From Bacillota bacterium (GTDB lineage Bacteria; Bacillota; GCA-003054495; Carboxydocellales; JAJZTU01), in assembly GCA_021848765.1 (NCBI GenBank), contig JAJZTU010000136.1:1-8723 (forward strand): a stretch of 8,723 bases of DNA, in the 5' to 3' direction. The position numbers were made by a program, and so were the translations under genes. Positions 1-6,592 of the stretch are shown one piece after another; the first letter of the stretch is position 1, and the number at the start of each line of letters is the position of its first letter. The notes beneath the pieces are model-generated. The model was not told the origin of the DNA. It searched no databases and saw only the letters and a program-made list of their open reading frames with translations.

Positions 1-85
1 TTATCTTTCCTCCGGCTATATGGCCTTTGGCTATTTCCACTGCGTGTTTTTCTATATCTTCGGGACCAAGGAGGCTATTGTTCAT
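1..85 (-). CDS. 5' end of an unidentified gene (first 28 codons, runs off the window)
   Basis: An ATG at 85 opens a frame that stays open to the window edge, giving 28 residues that begin MNNSLLGPEDIEKHAVEIAK. The other minus-strand frame that ends in TAA at position 1 is interrupted by a TAG, so it is not the coding frame. A weak ribosome binding site (GGTGAT) sits about 7 nt upstream. The run of E, K, H and A residues predicts a helix. It faintly recalls the N-terminal helix of large glycan synthase/phosphorylase proteins, but that is a memory-level resemblance and no function is assigned. It lies 101 nt after the acetate kinase stop, a larger gap than any inside the BMC block, so it may be a separate unit. 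Confidence 0.5.
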   Translation of the reverse strand, partial: MNNSLLGPEDIEKHAVEIAKGHIAGGKI

Positions 86-186
86 TATCAATCACCATTA
101 ACAAAGTTTTTTTCCTGAATTATTATGCCCCCTTTGGGTATTTATATAGGCATTTACAAAAGAGGTTGAAGTTGTGACATGCCAAG
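86..186 (-). other. intergenic region between the kinase and the next gene
   Basis: 101 nt with no convincing terminator. An imperfect inverted repeat (ATGCC/GGCAT at 125-129/149-153, with inner CCC/GGG) is not followed by a T run on either strand. A TATAAA-like element on the minus strand lacks a good -35 partner. Whether the operon continues into the next gene cannot be decided. Confidence 0.4.
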
Positions 187-1389
187 TTAACACCTCTTAA
201 GCACGGCAACGGTCTCCCGGGCGATAACCAATTCCTCATTGGTATTGACCACAAGCACCGGTGTAGCAGCGCTATCCTCAGAAATCAGTCCCTCACCCTT
301 AACAGTGGCGTTTTGTTCCGAATCCAGTCTAATCCCCAAAAACTCCAGACCCTTGCATATTTCTTGCCTGATCAAACTGCTGTTTTCCCCTACACCACCG
401 GCAAAGACTAAGAGGTCCAACCCACCCATAGCAGCGGCATAGGCGCCAACATACTTCTTAGCACGATAAGCAAAAGCATCAATAGCCAGGCGGGCACGCT
501 TATTTCCTTGGAGCGCGGCCTGTTCTACTTCCCGGAGATCCTTACTGAGGCCGGAAATCCCCAGCCACCCGCTCCGCCGGTAAAGGATATCGTCTATTTT
601 TTCAGGGGTTAAGCCTTCCTTGCGCATGATAAAGCTTATTGCCGCCGCATCCACATCTCCGCTTCTGGTAGACTGAATCAGGCCCTCATTAGGGGTAAAT
701 CCGGTTGAAACATCCAAAGATTTACCGTAAGCCAATGCGTTAGCTGTACAACCGCTGCCCAACATCAGCAAAACTACCCGCTTATCTTTAAGCTTGACAC
801 CCAATAATTCCGCCGCCCTGCTTGCCATATACGCAAAGGAGATACCGTGAAAACCGTACCTCCTGACTCCATATTTAGCATAATACTCATAGGGCAAACC
901 GTAAGTATATACATAATCCGGGATATCACGATGAAAAGCATTATCGAATACCGCTACCTGGGGGGTTTCAGGCATCAGTTGTTGGCAGGCTTTAATTCCC
1001 GCAATATTGGCCGGGTTATGTAATGGGGCCAGTTGGATACACCTGGAGAGGGCATCCATTACCCTTGAATCAACCAGTACAGAATCCCGAAACTCTTCCC
1101 CGGCATGGACTACCCTGTGCCCTACGCCAGTAATTCCGCTGTAATTTTCGACTACTCCATGTACGGGGTCCAGCAGGATTTGTAATATCTGGGCTAAGCC
1201 TGTAGCATAATCAGTAACCGGCAGCTCCCGCTGTACCACTAATTGACTTTGCCCCCTATAATGACGTAACAGTGCTTGGGCAGATCCGATATTTTCTACA
1301 GCGCCTCTGGAAACGACCTGCTCATCCTCCGTCCCAATCAACTGATACTTGATCGAGGATCCCCCGCAGTTTAAAACCAGTACCTGCAC
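187..1389 (-). CDS. ackA: acetate/propionate-type kinase of the BMC operon
   Basis: An acyl-phosphate:ADP phosphotransferase of the ASKHA fold, 400 residues, the normal family length. It would take the acyl phosphate made by PduL (lactyl-, propionyl- or acetyl-phosphate) and produce ATP plus the acid. Seen: N-terminal phosphate loop VLNCGGSSIKYQL (5-17), GHRVVHAGEEF (90-100), FDNAFH (148-153), RRYGFHG (176-182), TRSGD (241-245), GGVGEN (331-336) and TNEELVIARET (383-393). Residues equivalent to the M. thermophila catalytic Arg91, Asp148, His180, Arg241 and Glu384 are present at +1 offset (R92, D149, H181, R242, E385). Odd: the usual HLGNG loop reads MLGSG (209-213), the second His of the RYGFHGTSH motif is Phe185, and GSSS reads GGSS. 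The start is GTG, with AAGGGGG about 8 nt upstream, 13 nt after the pduT stop. No encapsulation helix is visible at either end, so it probably acts in the cytosol. Confidence 0.93.
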   Translation of the reverse strand: MQVLVLNCGGSSIKYQLIGTEDEQVVSRGAVENIGSAQALLRHYRGQSQLVVQRELPVTDYATGLAQILQILLDPVHGVVENYSGITGVGHRVVHAGEEFRDSVLVDSRVMDALSRCIQLAPLHNPANIAGIKACQQLMPETPQVAVFDNAFHRDIPDYVYTYGLPYEYYAKYGVRRYGFHGISFAYMASRAAELLGVKLKDKRVVLLMLGSGCTANALAYGKSLDVSTGFTPNEGLIQSTRSGDVDAAAISFIMRKEGLTPEKIDDILYRRSGWLGISGLSKDLREVEQAALQGNKRARLAIDAFAYRAKKYVGAYAAAMGGLDLLVFAGGVGENSSLIRQEICKGLEFLGIRLDSEQNATVKGEGLISEDSAATPVLVVNTNEELVIARETVAVLKRC

Positions 1390-1402
1390 AGTTAATTCCC
1401 CC

Positions 1403-1960
1403 TTATATCAACTGCTGCCACAGTTCACGGTGTGGTGCAGGAATAACAGCTTTCTCCACCAGCATACCCTCCGGAGCAATTGCTTTCTCTACAGCTTCTA
1501 CTGCGAAAGTTACGGAAGCTACATCACCGGACATGGTAATAAAGGATTTTCCGCCCATGCCCCGGGCCAGTCTGATTTCCAGCAAATCTACATTAGCTGC
1601 CTTTGCAGCCACGTCCCCGGCCACAACCGCAGCAGCGGCGGAAAAGGTCTCAACAATTCCCAGGGAACCTTCAGGTTCAACCGGGGAAGTTGCCGTGAGG
1701 GCAGGAAATACTGCTTCATGCACATTAGCCAGGAAAAACTGGTCAATAACCACGCCCTCACCTGCTGAAGCGCCCGTTTCCAAAGAACTCTGCACTGATC
1801 CAACATCACCTGCAACCAGCACCAGAAATTTCCCTGGGCAGACTGGAGAGGCCTGGAGCAATTCTACCTGAGCAGCCTTAACCATGGCATCGGCAGCGAC
1901 CATACCCCTAGCGATGCTTTTAAATTCCAGCAAACCAATTGCTTTCTTCACAGCGTTCAC
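1403..1960 (-). CDS. pduT: PduT-like tandem-domain BMC-T shell trimer with a pore Fe-S cysteine
   Basis: A shell protein of 185 residues with two BMC domains in tandem: residues about 6-92 (AIGLLEFKSIARG...) and 99-183 (SLGIVETFSAAAA...), ending in the IPAPHRELW segment. Three copies form a pseudohexameric tile. Cys41 lies in SPVCPGKF, matching the CPGKF segment of Salmonella/Citrobacter PduT whose Cys38 from three subunits ligates a [4Fe-4S] cluster in the central pore; the assignment rests on that motif match. The start GTG forms a GTGA overlap (4 nt) with the pduS stop, with GAGAGG just upstream. Translational coupling with pduS fits the known PduS-PduT partnership. Likely role: passing electrons from luminal PduS to the cytosol across the shell. 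Confidence 0.92.
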   Translation of the reverse strand: MNAVKKAIGLLEFKSIARGMVAADAMVKAAQVELLQASPVCPGKFLVLVAGDVGSVQSSLETGASAGEGVVIDQFFLANVHEAVFPALTATSPVEPEGSLGIVETFSAAAAVVAGDVAAKAANVDLLEIRLARGMGGKSFITMSGDVASVTFAVEAVEKAIAPEGMLVEKAVIPAPHRELWQQLI

Positions 1961-3279
1961 CTCTCGATGACTATGTGGGGAGCAACCTTGGTCACCTTCC
2001 CCGAAATACTGGCATGAATACGGCTGCCCAATTTCCCTTCAGGCACCTCAGCCACAACTTGTCCAACTTCCAACTTCGTACCGGGTTTTACCACCGGACT
2101 GCAGGAAACTCCCACATGCTGCTTTAATTCTAATACAACCCGGTCGATTGCAAATTGATTATTGGTCAGAGGGGCCTCTCGTTGGTAGTTGCTCAATCCG
2201 AGCCGGGTTATTAACCGTTTAAGAGGAATTTTGCGCTGCTTACGTTCCGGATGAGGTAATGGTTCCGTCCCAGGCGGTAATCTGAATTGGTGTTTTGCTA
2301 ACTCCCGCTTAACTGCAGAATTCAATAACCTGGGAGATAGATCCATGGGGCAGGCATACATGTCGCAGGCGCCACATTCTGTGCAAAGCTGAGCAGCCGC
2401 TACCACTGCAGGATCGTTGGTATAATTATGACTTAGACTGCGCAAGATCCGGTGCGGTTCCAGGCTGTGACCCAGCAAGTGCCTGGGACAGAGATCAGTA
2501 CAAGCTGTACACTGGCAGCAGGCCGCCATCGCCCGTTTCAACACTATCCGTGTGTCCAAATGCTTGGACCGTAATAACCTATGGGAATCCGGTAAGACAA
2601 TTAATCCCTTGGTAGTCTTGGTAATAGCCTGCTCCGGATTGACCAGTACCTTCCCCATCATAGGCCCGCCCTCAATTACCCGGTAATTGCTGAGTGTAGG
2701 CCCTCCGGCGAGTTGAAGTATGGTCTTTACCGGGGTACCTACAGGGACACGGACAGTAACCGGCTTGGCTACAGCCCCGGTTACTGTTACATATTTATGG
2801 GTAACAGGCTCTTCCCGGCAGGCCATGGCCACATTCAGCAAGGTTTCCACATTCATGACCACTGCCCCAACCTGGATCGGAATACCTCCTGGAGGAACTA
2901 CCCTCTGTAAAACCTCATAAACAAGGACATGCTCGTCACCGGCTGGATAAAAATCTTCAAGCAGAAATAGTTCGAGTCTGCTTTTTCCTGCTAATACCTG
3001 CTGTAATTTTTCCACGGCCGCCCGGTATTTAGCTTTAACTGCAAAAATACCCCGGGAAGCGCCGGTTACAGCCACCAGAGTTTCCAGCGTATCAACCAGC
3101 AATTCAGCCTCATGCTGCAGTAGTTGCTGGTCTACCTGGATCAAAGGCTCACATTCAGCCCCGTTTATTATTACAGTTTCGCACTGATTATTAATTTTTT
3201 GATGGGTAGGAAAACCGGCCCCTCCGGCCCCCACTACCCCCGCGCTCTTGACCAGTGATACCAGCCCGGCTAAATCCAT
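1957..3279 (-). CDS. pduS: PduS-like RnfC-family Fe-S flavoprotein (NADH oxidising, BMC electron export)
   Basis: 440 residues with the RnfC/Nqo1-like layout. An N-terminal glycine-rich nucleotide/flavin loop VVGAGGAGFPTH (15-26) is followed by NGAECEP (39-45) and a GGPMMG motif (204-209). There are two cluster motifs, C254-x2-C257-x2-C260-x3-C264-P and C299-x2-C302-x2-C305-x4-C310-P, and a C-terminal lipoyl-like barrel (about 385-435, PVVKPGTKLEVGQVV). In Pdu systems this protein carries FMN and two [4Fe-4S] clusters, oxidises NADH and docks on PduT. The ATG at 3279 has AAGGAG 8 nt upstream and lies 12 nt after the aldehyde dehydrogenase stop. No N-terminal encapsulation helix is seen, so localisation probably depends on PduT. 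The family call is firm; the electron acceptor outside the shell is unknown. Confidence 0.93.
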   Translation of the reverse strand: MDLAGLVSLVKSAGVVGAGGAGFPTHQKINNQCETVIINGAECEPLIQVDQQLLQHEAELLVDTLETLVAVTGASRGIFAVKAKYRAAVEKLQQVLAGKSRLELFLLEDFYPAGDEHVLVYEVLQRVVPPGGIPIQVGAVVMNVETLLNVAMACREEPVTHKYVTVTGAVAKPVTVRVPVGTPVKTILQLAGGPTLSNYRVIEGGPMMGKVLVNPEQAITKTTKGLIVLPDSHRLLRSKHLDTRIVLKRAMAACCQCTACTDLCPRHLLGHSLEPHRILRSLSHNYTNDPAVVAAAQLCTECGACDMYACPMDLSPRLLNSAVKRELAKHQFRLPPGTEPLPHPERKQRKIPLKRLITRLGLSNYQREAPLTNNQFAIDRVVLELKQHVGVSCSPVVKPGTKLEVGQVVAEVPEGKLGSRIHASISGKVTKVAPHIVIER

Positions 3280-3291
3280 GCTTCTCGCTCC

Positions 3292-4692
3292 TTAAACTAT
3301 GCGTAGGGAACGTCCTACGGCCAGTCTTCTTTCCCGGGTGAATGTCCGGACAGTGGTAACTCCTTCCCCAGTGGGGCTTGCAATGGTATGGGAATAGACC
3401 CCTTCACCTTCTACTGCCAGTCCCGCTGCCGATGGGGCATTTGCAACCACGATGGTAGTGTTCATGGCCCGGGTATAGCGGGTAATCCGGTCGATGTCGT
3501 TAGAATGAATCATGGCGGTATGCCCAAAACCATGCTCGACTTTTAGGGCCAACTGCAAAGCATCTTCAAAGTTATTTACCCGGACAAAAGGCAGTACCGG
3601 CATCATCTGTTCCAATTCTACCAGCGGGTGCTGCGGCGGCACCTCTATCACAATGGCCCTGACATCTTCTGCTGCCTGGATTTCCAGGTCCTTTAAGATA
3701 ACAGAGGCATCTTTACCCACATACTTACCGTTGATATGTCCTTCTACAGTGACCAAACGGGTTAACCTTTCTACGTCCCCGCCTGTTAACCGCAAGGTGT
3801 TCTGTTTTTGCAGCTCAGCCATAAGCCTGTCGGCAATACTATCTATGGCAATGATTACTTTTTCCGCTATACACAAGATATTGTTATCAAAGGTCGCTCC
3901 CACAACTATATCCCGGGCAGTCTTAGGCAGGTCGGCAGTTTCGTCAACCACTACCGGCGGATTCCCCGGGCCTGCAGCGATGGCCTTTTTGCCGCTGGAG
4001 AGGGCAATTTCCACTACCGCCGGGCCCCCTGTAGCCACCACCAAGTTAATGCCGGGGTGTTTGGCGACTTTAGAGACATCTTCCAACCTTACCTCATCCA
4101 GTACAACCATCGAATTAGCGGGACCGCCCCGCTCAATGATAACTTTGTTGAAGGCTTGCACCACAGCCATGGCACACTTCAACCCCTTTGGGTGGGGTAA
4201 AAAAAAGATGGAATTTCCCCCCGACAGCATGGCAATAGCGTGGTTAATAAGGCAGGCTACCGGGTGGGTGGCCGGCTCTATCGAAGCAATTGCCCCAAAG
4301 GGAGCCCTCTCTACCAGCACTAATCCATCATCACCAGTACCGGCCAGGGGTTTTATATCCTCTATCCCCGGAGTAAGGCGGGCAGCATTAATATTTTTAA
4401 CTGTTTTGTCTGCAACCCGGCCCATACCTGTTGACTCCCAGGCCAAACGAGCCCACTCTTTGGCATTAGCAATGCTTACTTCCCGGATGGCTGAAATAAA
4501 TTCTCCCCGTTGTTCCAAACTTAGTCTTTCCAATTCCTGTTGGGCCTTAACGGCTGCCTTTACAGCAGTATCGATATCACTAAATACACCCGGACGGTTA
4601 ACAGGCTCACTGCTCCCGGCCTGCTGATTTACCTGAATTTGTTTCAACACGCTTTCCACAATGAGAGCAATTCTTTGTTCATCAATCTGCAT
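3292..4692 (-). CDS. pduP: PduP-like CoA-acylating aldehyde dehydrogenase, encapsulated
   Basis: 466 residues, the usual length for PduP/EutE. It oxidises an aldehyde with NAD+ and CoA to the acyl-CoA; here the likely substrate is L-lactaldehyde from the aldolase, giving lactyl-CoA. The catalytic cysteine is C274 in FDNNILCIAEK, the class-typical context. Other family segments are ERAPFGAIASIEPATHPV (129-146), ATGGPAVV (220-227), GPGNPPVVVD (241-250) and EHGFGHTA (386-393). Residues 1-20 (MQIDEQRIALIVESVLKQIQ) form an amphipathic helix, followed by a polar linker to about residue 37. This is the N-terminal encapsulation peptide arrangement of PduP. The ATG at 4692 has GGAGGAG upstream and sits 20 nt after the eutN stop. 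Substrate is inferred from context; propionaldehyde or acetaldehyde cannot be excluded from sequence. Confidence 0.93.
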   Translation of the reverse strand: MQIDEQRIALIVESVLKQIQVNQQAGSSEPVNRPGVFSDIDTAVKAAVKAQQELERLSLEQRGEFISAIREVSIANAKEWARLAWESTGMGRVADKTVKNINAARLTPGIEDIKPLAGTGDDGLVLVERAPFGAIASIEPATHPVACLINHAIAMLSGGNSIFFLPHPKGLKCAMAVVQAFNKVIIERGGPANSMVVLDEVRLEDVSKVAKHPGINLVVATGGPAVVEIALSSGKKAIAAGPGNPPVVVDETADLPKTARDIVVGATFDNNILCIAEKVIIAIDSIADRLMAELQKQNTLRLTGGDVERLTRLVTVEGHINGKYVGKDASVILKDLEIQAAEDVRAIVIEVPPQHPLVELEQMMPVLPFVRVNNFEDALQLALKVEHGFGHTAMIHSNDIDRITRYTRAMNTTIVVANAPSAAGLAVEGEGVYSHTIASPTGEGVTTVRTFTRERRLAVGRSLRIV

Positions 4693-4712
4693 CGCTTAGC
4701 TCCTCCATCTGT

Positions 4713-4985
4713 TTAACCCTTTTCGACTATCTCCATGGAGTCCACTATTCCCACGATGGCGGCATCCACAGGCGCGTTCTGCGAAATTACAGCTGTTCTA
4801 GCCCCGCTACCCGTTATCACTAGTACAGTTTCACCTACACCGGCGCCCACCGTATCCACAGCAACCAAGGAGGGACATTGTTCTTGGGGATAATTAAGCG
4901 GTTTTACGACCAGTAACTTTTTGCCAACCAAAGCTTGGCTTTTCCTGGTAGCCACCACCGTACCTACGACCAGGCCTACAAACAT
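4713..4985 (-). CDS. pduN: EutN/CcmL/PduN-family BMC-P pentameric vertex protein
   Basis: A 90-residue protein of the BMC-P family, whose pentamers cap the vertices of the icosahedral shell. It has the typical opening MFVGLVVGTVVATRKSQALV, the LLVVKPL strand (24-30), VAVDTVGAGVGETVLVITGSGAR (41-63) with the conserved GAGxGE and GSGAR turns, and the closing DAAIVGIVDSMEI (74-86). It is the only BMC-P gene in the window. Its first 10 nt overlap the 3' end of pduL in another frame, and its perfect ribosome binding site (AAGGAGGG, 6 nt spacing) lies inside the last pduL codons, so the two are probably translationally coupled. Symbol pduN is used by analogy; eutN or ccmL would be equally defensible. 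Confidence 0.93.
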   Translation of the reverse strand: MFVGLVVGTVVATRKSQALVGKKLLVVKPLNYPQEQCPSLVAVDTVGAGVGETVLVITGSGARTAVISQNAPVDAAIVGIVDSMEIVEKG

Positions 4986-5656
4986 CCCTGTCCCTCCTTA
5001 TCGGCAATTTCTACCATGGTGCCGCACCGGACATCAGCCGCATTGGCATCATCGGTATCAATATGCATAATTAGCTTAAAAGTATCTCCTACCCGTACCT
5101 GCACGTCACCAAAAATTGTGGTTTTATCGCTCAATACCTTTACCGTTACTAAGTCATTGTCTGTTAGACCCCACTGTTGCGCTTCTAAGGGACTTATGTG
5201 AATATGACGATTGGCTACAATGCAGCTTTCCGGTAAAGTGATAGAGCCTTTTGGTCCGACCAGGGTAATTGTCTCTACCCCAGCCAGTTGACCCGAGGGG
5301 CGCACAGGCGCGTCAATTCCCAAAATAATCGCATCGGTCCGGGAAACCTCAACCTGGGTACGTTTGCGCACCGGTCCCAAGACCCGGACGTTGGGAATGG
5401 ACCTAAGCTTGGGCCCAACCAAGGTTACTACCTCTTCAGCGGCAAATTCCCCAGGTTGGTACAATTCCCTCAGCTTGGTCAGGCGATGGCCTATACCGAA
5501 CAAGATATCAATCTCCGGTTGTGCCAGGTGTACGTGCCGCATCGAAACTGCCACCGGTACCAGTTTGGCCTTGGTCATACCGCTAGGGAAGGAATGCTCG
5601 CTCAGCTGTGCAATTACTTCCCTGGTAATCAGTTCAATTAACTTCGCGTGCTCCAC
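4976..5656 (-). CDS. pduL: PduL-type phosphotransacylase with N-terminal encapsulation helix
   Basis: 226 residues. It exchanges CoA for phosphate on the acyl-CoA made by the aldehyde dehydrogenase, regenerating CoA inside the shell and releasing an acyl phosphate for the kinase. Two PduL repeat domains are visible. The first has VAVSMRHVHLAQPEIDILFG (35-54, His41/His43); the second has CIVANRHIHISPLEAQ (145-160, His151/His153) and MHIDTDDANA (197-206, His198). These histidines correspond to the zinc-binding residues of the family; R106 in VSRTDA is a candidate for the conserved phosphate-binding arginine. Residues 1-19 are amphipathic (HAKLIELITREVIAQL), the encapsulation signature seen on BMC PduLs but absent from non-BMC homologues. 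Start is GTG at 5656 with AAGGAGTG 8 nt upstream; the gap from the preceding shell gene is 22 nt. Confidence 0.94.
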   Translation of the reverse strand: MEHAKLIELITREVIAQLSEHSFPSGMTKAKLVPVAVSMRHVHLAQPEIDILFGIGHRLTKLRELYQPGEFAAEEVVTLVGPKLRSIPNVRVLGPVRKRTQVEVSRTDAIILGIDAPVRPSGQLAGVETITLVGPKGSITLPESCIVANRHIHISPLEAQQWGLTDNDLVTVKVLSDKTTIFGDVQVRVGDTFKLIMHIDTDDANAADVRCGTMVEIADKEGQGCL

Positions 5657-5678
5657 CGATTACCACTCCTTCAAAGAC

Positions 5679-5957
5679 CTATTTCAACCCGGATAAAATC
5701 TTTTCCACATCGCCATGAGGCCTGGGGATTACATGCACAGCAACCAATTCGCCAACCCGCTGGGCTGCTTCAGCCCCAGCCTCGGTTGCTGCCTTGATCG
5801 CGCCTACATCTCCCCGTACCATGACAGCGACCAAACCGGAACCAACTTTTTCATATCCTAACAGGTTTACATTAGCGGCTTTTAACATCACATCGGCAGC
5901 CTCAATGGCAGCCACCAGTCCTTTGGTTTCAACCATCCCTAAAGCTTCACCGGCCAT
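5679..5957 (-). CDS. BMC-H shell hexamer protein, PduA/EutM-like (third of three)
   Basis: A single-domain hexameric shell protein of 92 residues. It shows the opening ALGMVETKGLVAAIEAAD (5-22), the edge lysine K26 in MLKAANV, the pore loop KVGSG (37-41), MVRGDVGAIKAATEAG and the IPRPHGDVEKIL tail with the edge arginine R79. These are the residues that pack hexamers into sheets and line the pore in PduA/EutM. The ATG is only 2 nt after the stop of the preceding BMC-H, with AAGGGGG inside that gene. It is very similar to that neighbour in protein and DNA (for example the segments read at 5694-5737 and 6000-6043), so the pair arose by tandem duplication. Likely a bulk facet protein. Confidence 0.95.
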   Translation of the reverse strand: MAGEALGMVETKGLVAAIEAADVMLKAANVNLLGYEKVGSGLVAVMVRGDVGAIKAATEAGAEAAQRVGELVAVHVIPRPHGDVEKILSGLK

Positions 5958-5959
5958 GA

Positions 5960-6256
5960 TTACTCAACCCCCTTGCCTTTGGCAGTTTTACTGGCAGGTA
6001 AAATCTTTTCCACATCGCTATGGGGCCTGGGAATAACATGCACGGCGATTACTTCCCCTACTCTCTCTGCAGCGGCAGCGCCGGCTTCAGTAGCAGCTTT
6101 AACGGCGCCCACTTCACCACGAACCATAACAGTGACCAAACCGGAGCCGACTTTTTCAGTTCCTACCAGGGTAACATTTGCAGCTTTTAACATTGCATCA
6201 GCGGCCTCGATAGAAGCGACTAAACCTTTGGTTTCAATTAATCCTATTGCACTCAT
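5960..6256 (-). CDS. BMC-H shell hexamer protein, PduA/EutM-like (second of three)
   Basis: 98 residues with a complete BMC-H fold: AIGLIETKGLVASIEAAD (3-20), edge K24, pore loop KVGSG (35-39), MVRGEVGAVKAATEAG and IPRPHSDVEKIL (75-86) with edge R77. It differs from its downstream twin by Thr in place of Tyr before the pore loop and by a longer polar tail (PASKTAKGKGVE), which may project to one face of the shell. The ATG at 6256 follows AGGAGGC with about 8 nt spacing. The next gene begins 2 nt after its stop. With two near-identical hexamers in a row, mixed or redundant facets are likely; the pore is expected to pass small polar metabolites. Confidence 0.95.
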   Translation of the reverse strand: MSAIGLIETKGLVASIEAADAMLKAANVTLVGTEKVGSGLVTVMVRGEVGAVKAATEAGAAAAERVGEVIAVHVIPRPHSDVEKILPASKTAKGKGVE

Positions 6257-6301
6257 AAATTCAGCCTCCTAATTTAGTTCTTTGAGCCGGTTAATCATTC
6301 T

Positions 6302-6571
6302 TCAGAGTGTATCAGCTAGTTCTTGATGCGGTCTGGGAATTACCTTTGCCGCAAAAACCGGGGTCAACCGCGATACTGCCTCACAGGCAGCGCTAACTGC
6401 TGCCTGCACAGCTCCTATTTCGCCAGAAAGCTTTACAACTACCAGGCCGCTACCCTTTGTAGACTCATAGCCCAGGATAGTAACATCGGCAGCTTTTACC
6501 GCAGTATCTGCTACCTCCAGCGCTGCAACCAGTCCCTTTACCTCGATTAATCCTAGTGCGCCGCTTGCCAT
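6302..6571 (-). CDS. divergent BMC-H shell hexamer protein with altered pore loop (first of three)
   Basis: 89 residues of BMC-H type: ALGLIEVKGLVAALEVAD (5-22), edge K26, SGEIGAVQAAV (49-59) and IPRPHQEL (78-85) with edge R80. It is clearly less similar to the other two BMC-H proteins than they are to each other. The pore-loop region reads YESTKGSG (35-42), one residue longer than the EKVGSG of its neighbours, and the usual KAATEAG helix reads AAVSAACEA with Cys63. The pore rim is therefore probably different in size or charge. The ATG at 6571 follows AAGGAGG by 6 nt and lies 21 nt after the aldolase stop. After its TGA stop the same frame continues open for ten codons (RMINRLKELN) before TAG; see the findings. 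Confidence 0.92.
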   Translation of the reverse strand: MASGALGLIEVKGLVAALEVADTAVKAADVTILGYESTKGSGLVVVKLSGEIGAVQAAVSAACEAVSRLTPVFAAKVIPRPHQELADTL

Positions 6572-6592
6572 TCGTTTCCTCCTTGCACCTGG

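Noticed and set aside
125..153. Inverted repeat ATGCC/GGCAT after the acetate kinase as a terminator
   Set aside because: Only 5 outer and 3 inner pairs with a large asymmetric loop and no T run on either strand.
1533..1871. Plus-strand and alternative minus-strand open frames within pduT and neighbouring shell genes
   Set aside because: They overlap motif-complete BMC genes, have no recognisable domains and no plausible ribosome sites.
3512..4627. A 371-codon open frame on the plus strand opposite the aldehyde dehydrogenase gene
   Set aside because: Its translation is low-complexity (Ser/Thr/Ala/Pro rich) with no family motif, and the opposite strand encodes a full, motif-complete PduP in a well-spaced operon. 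It is a codon-bias shadow.
5694..6043. Direct DNA repeats as a possible CRISPR or mobile-element signature
   Set aside because: The repeats are homologous coding segments of two duplicated BMC-H genes; there are no regular short repeat-spacer units, terminal inverted repeats or transposase.
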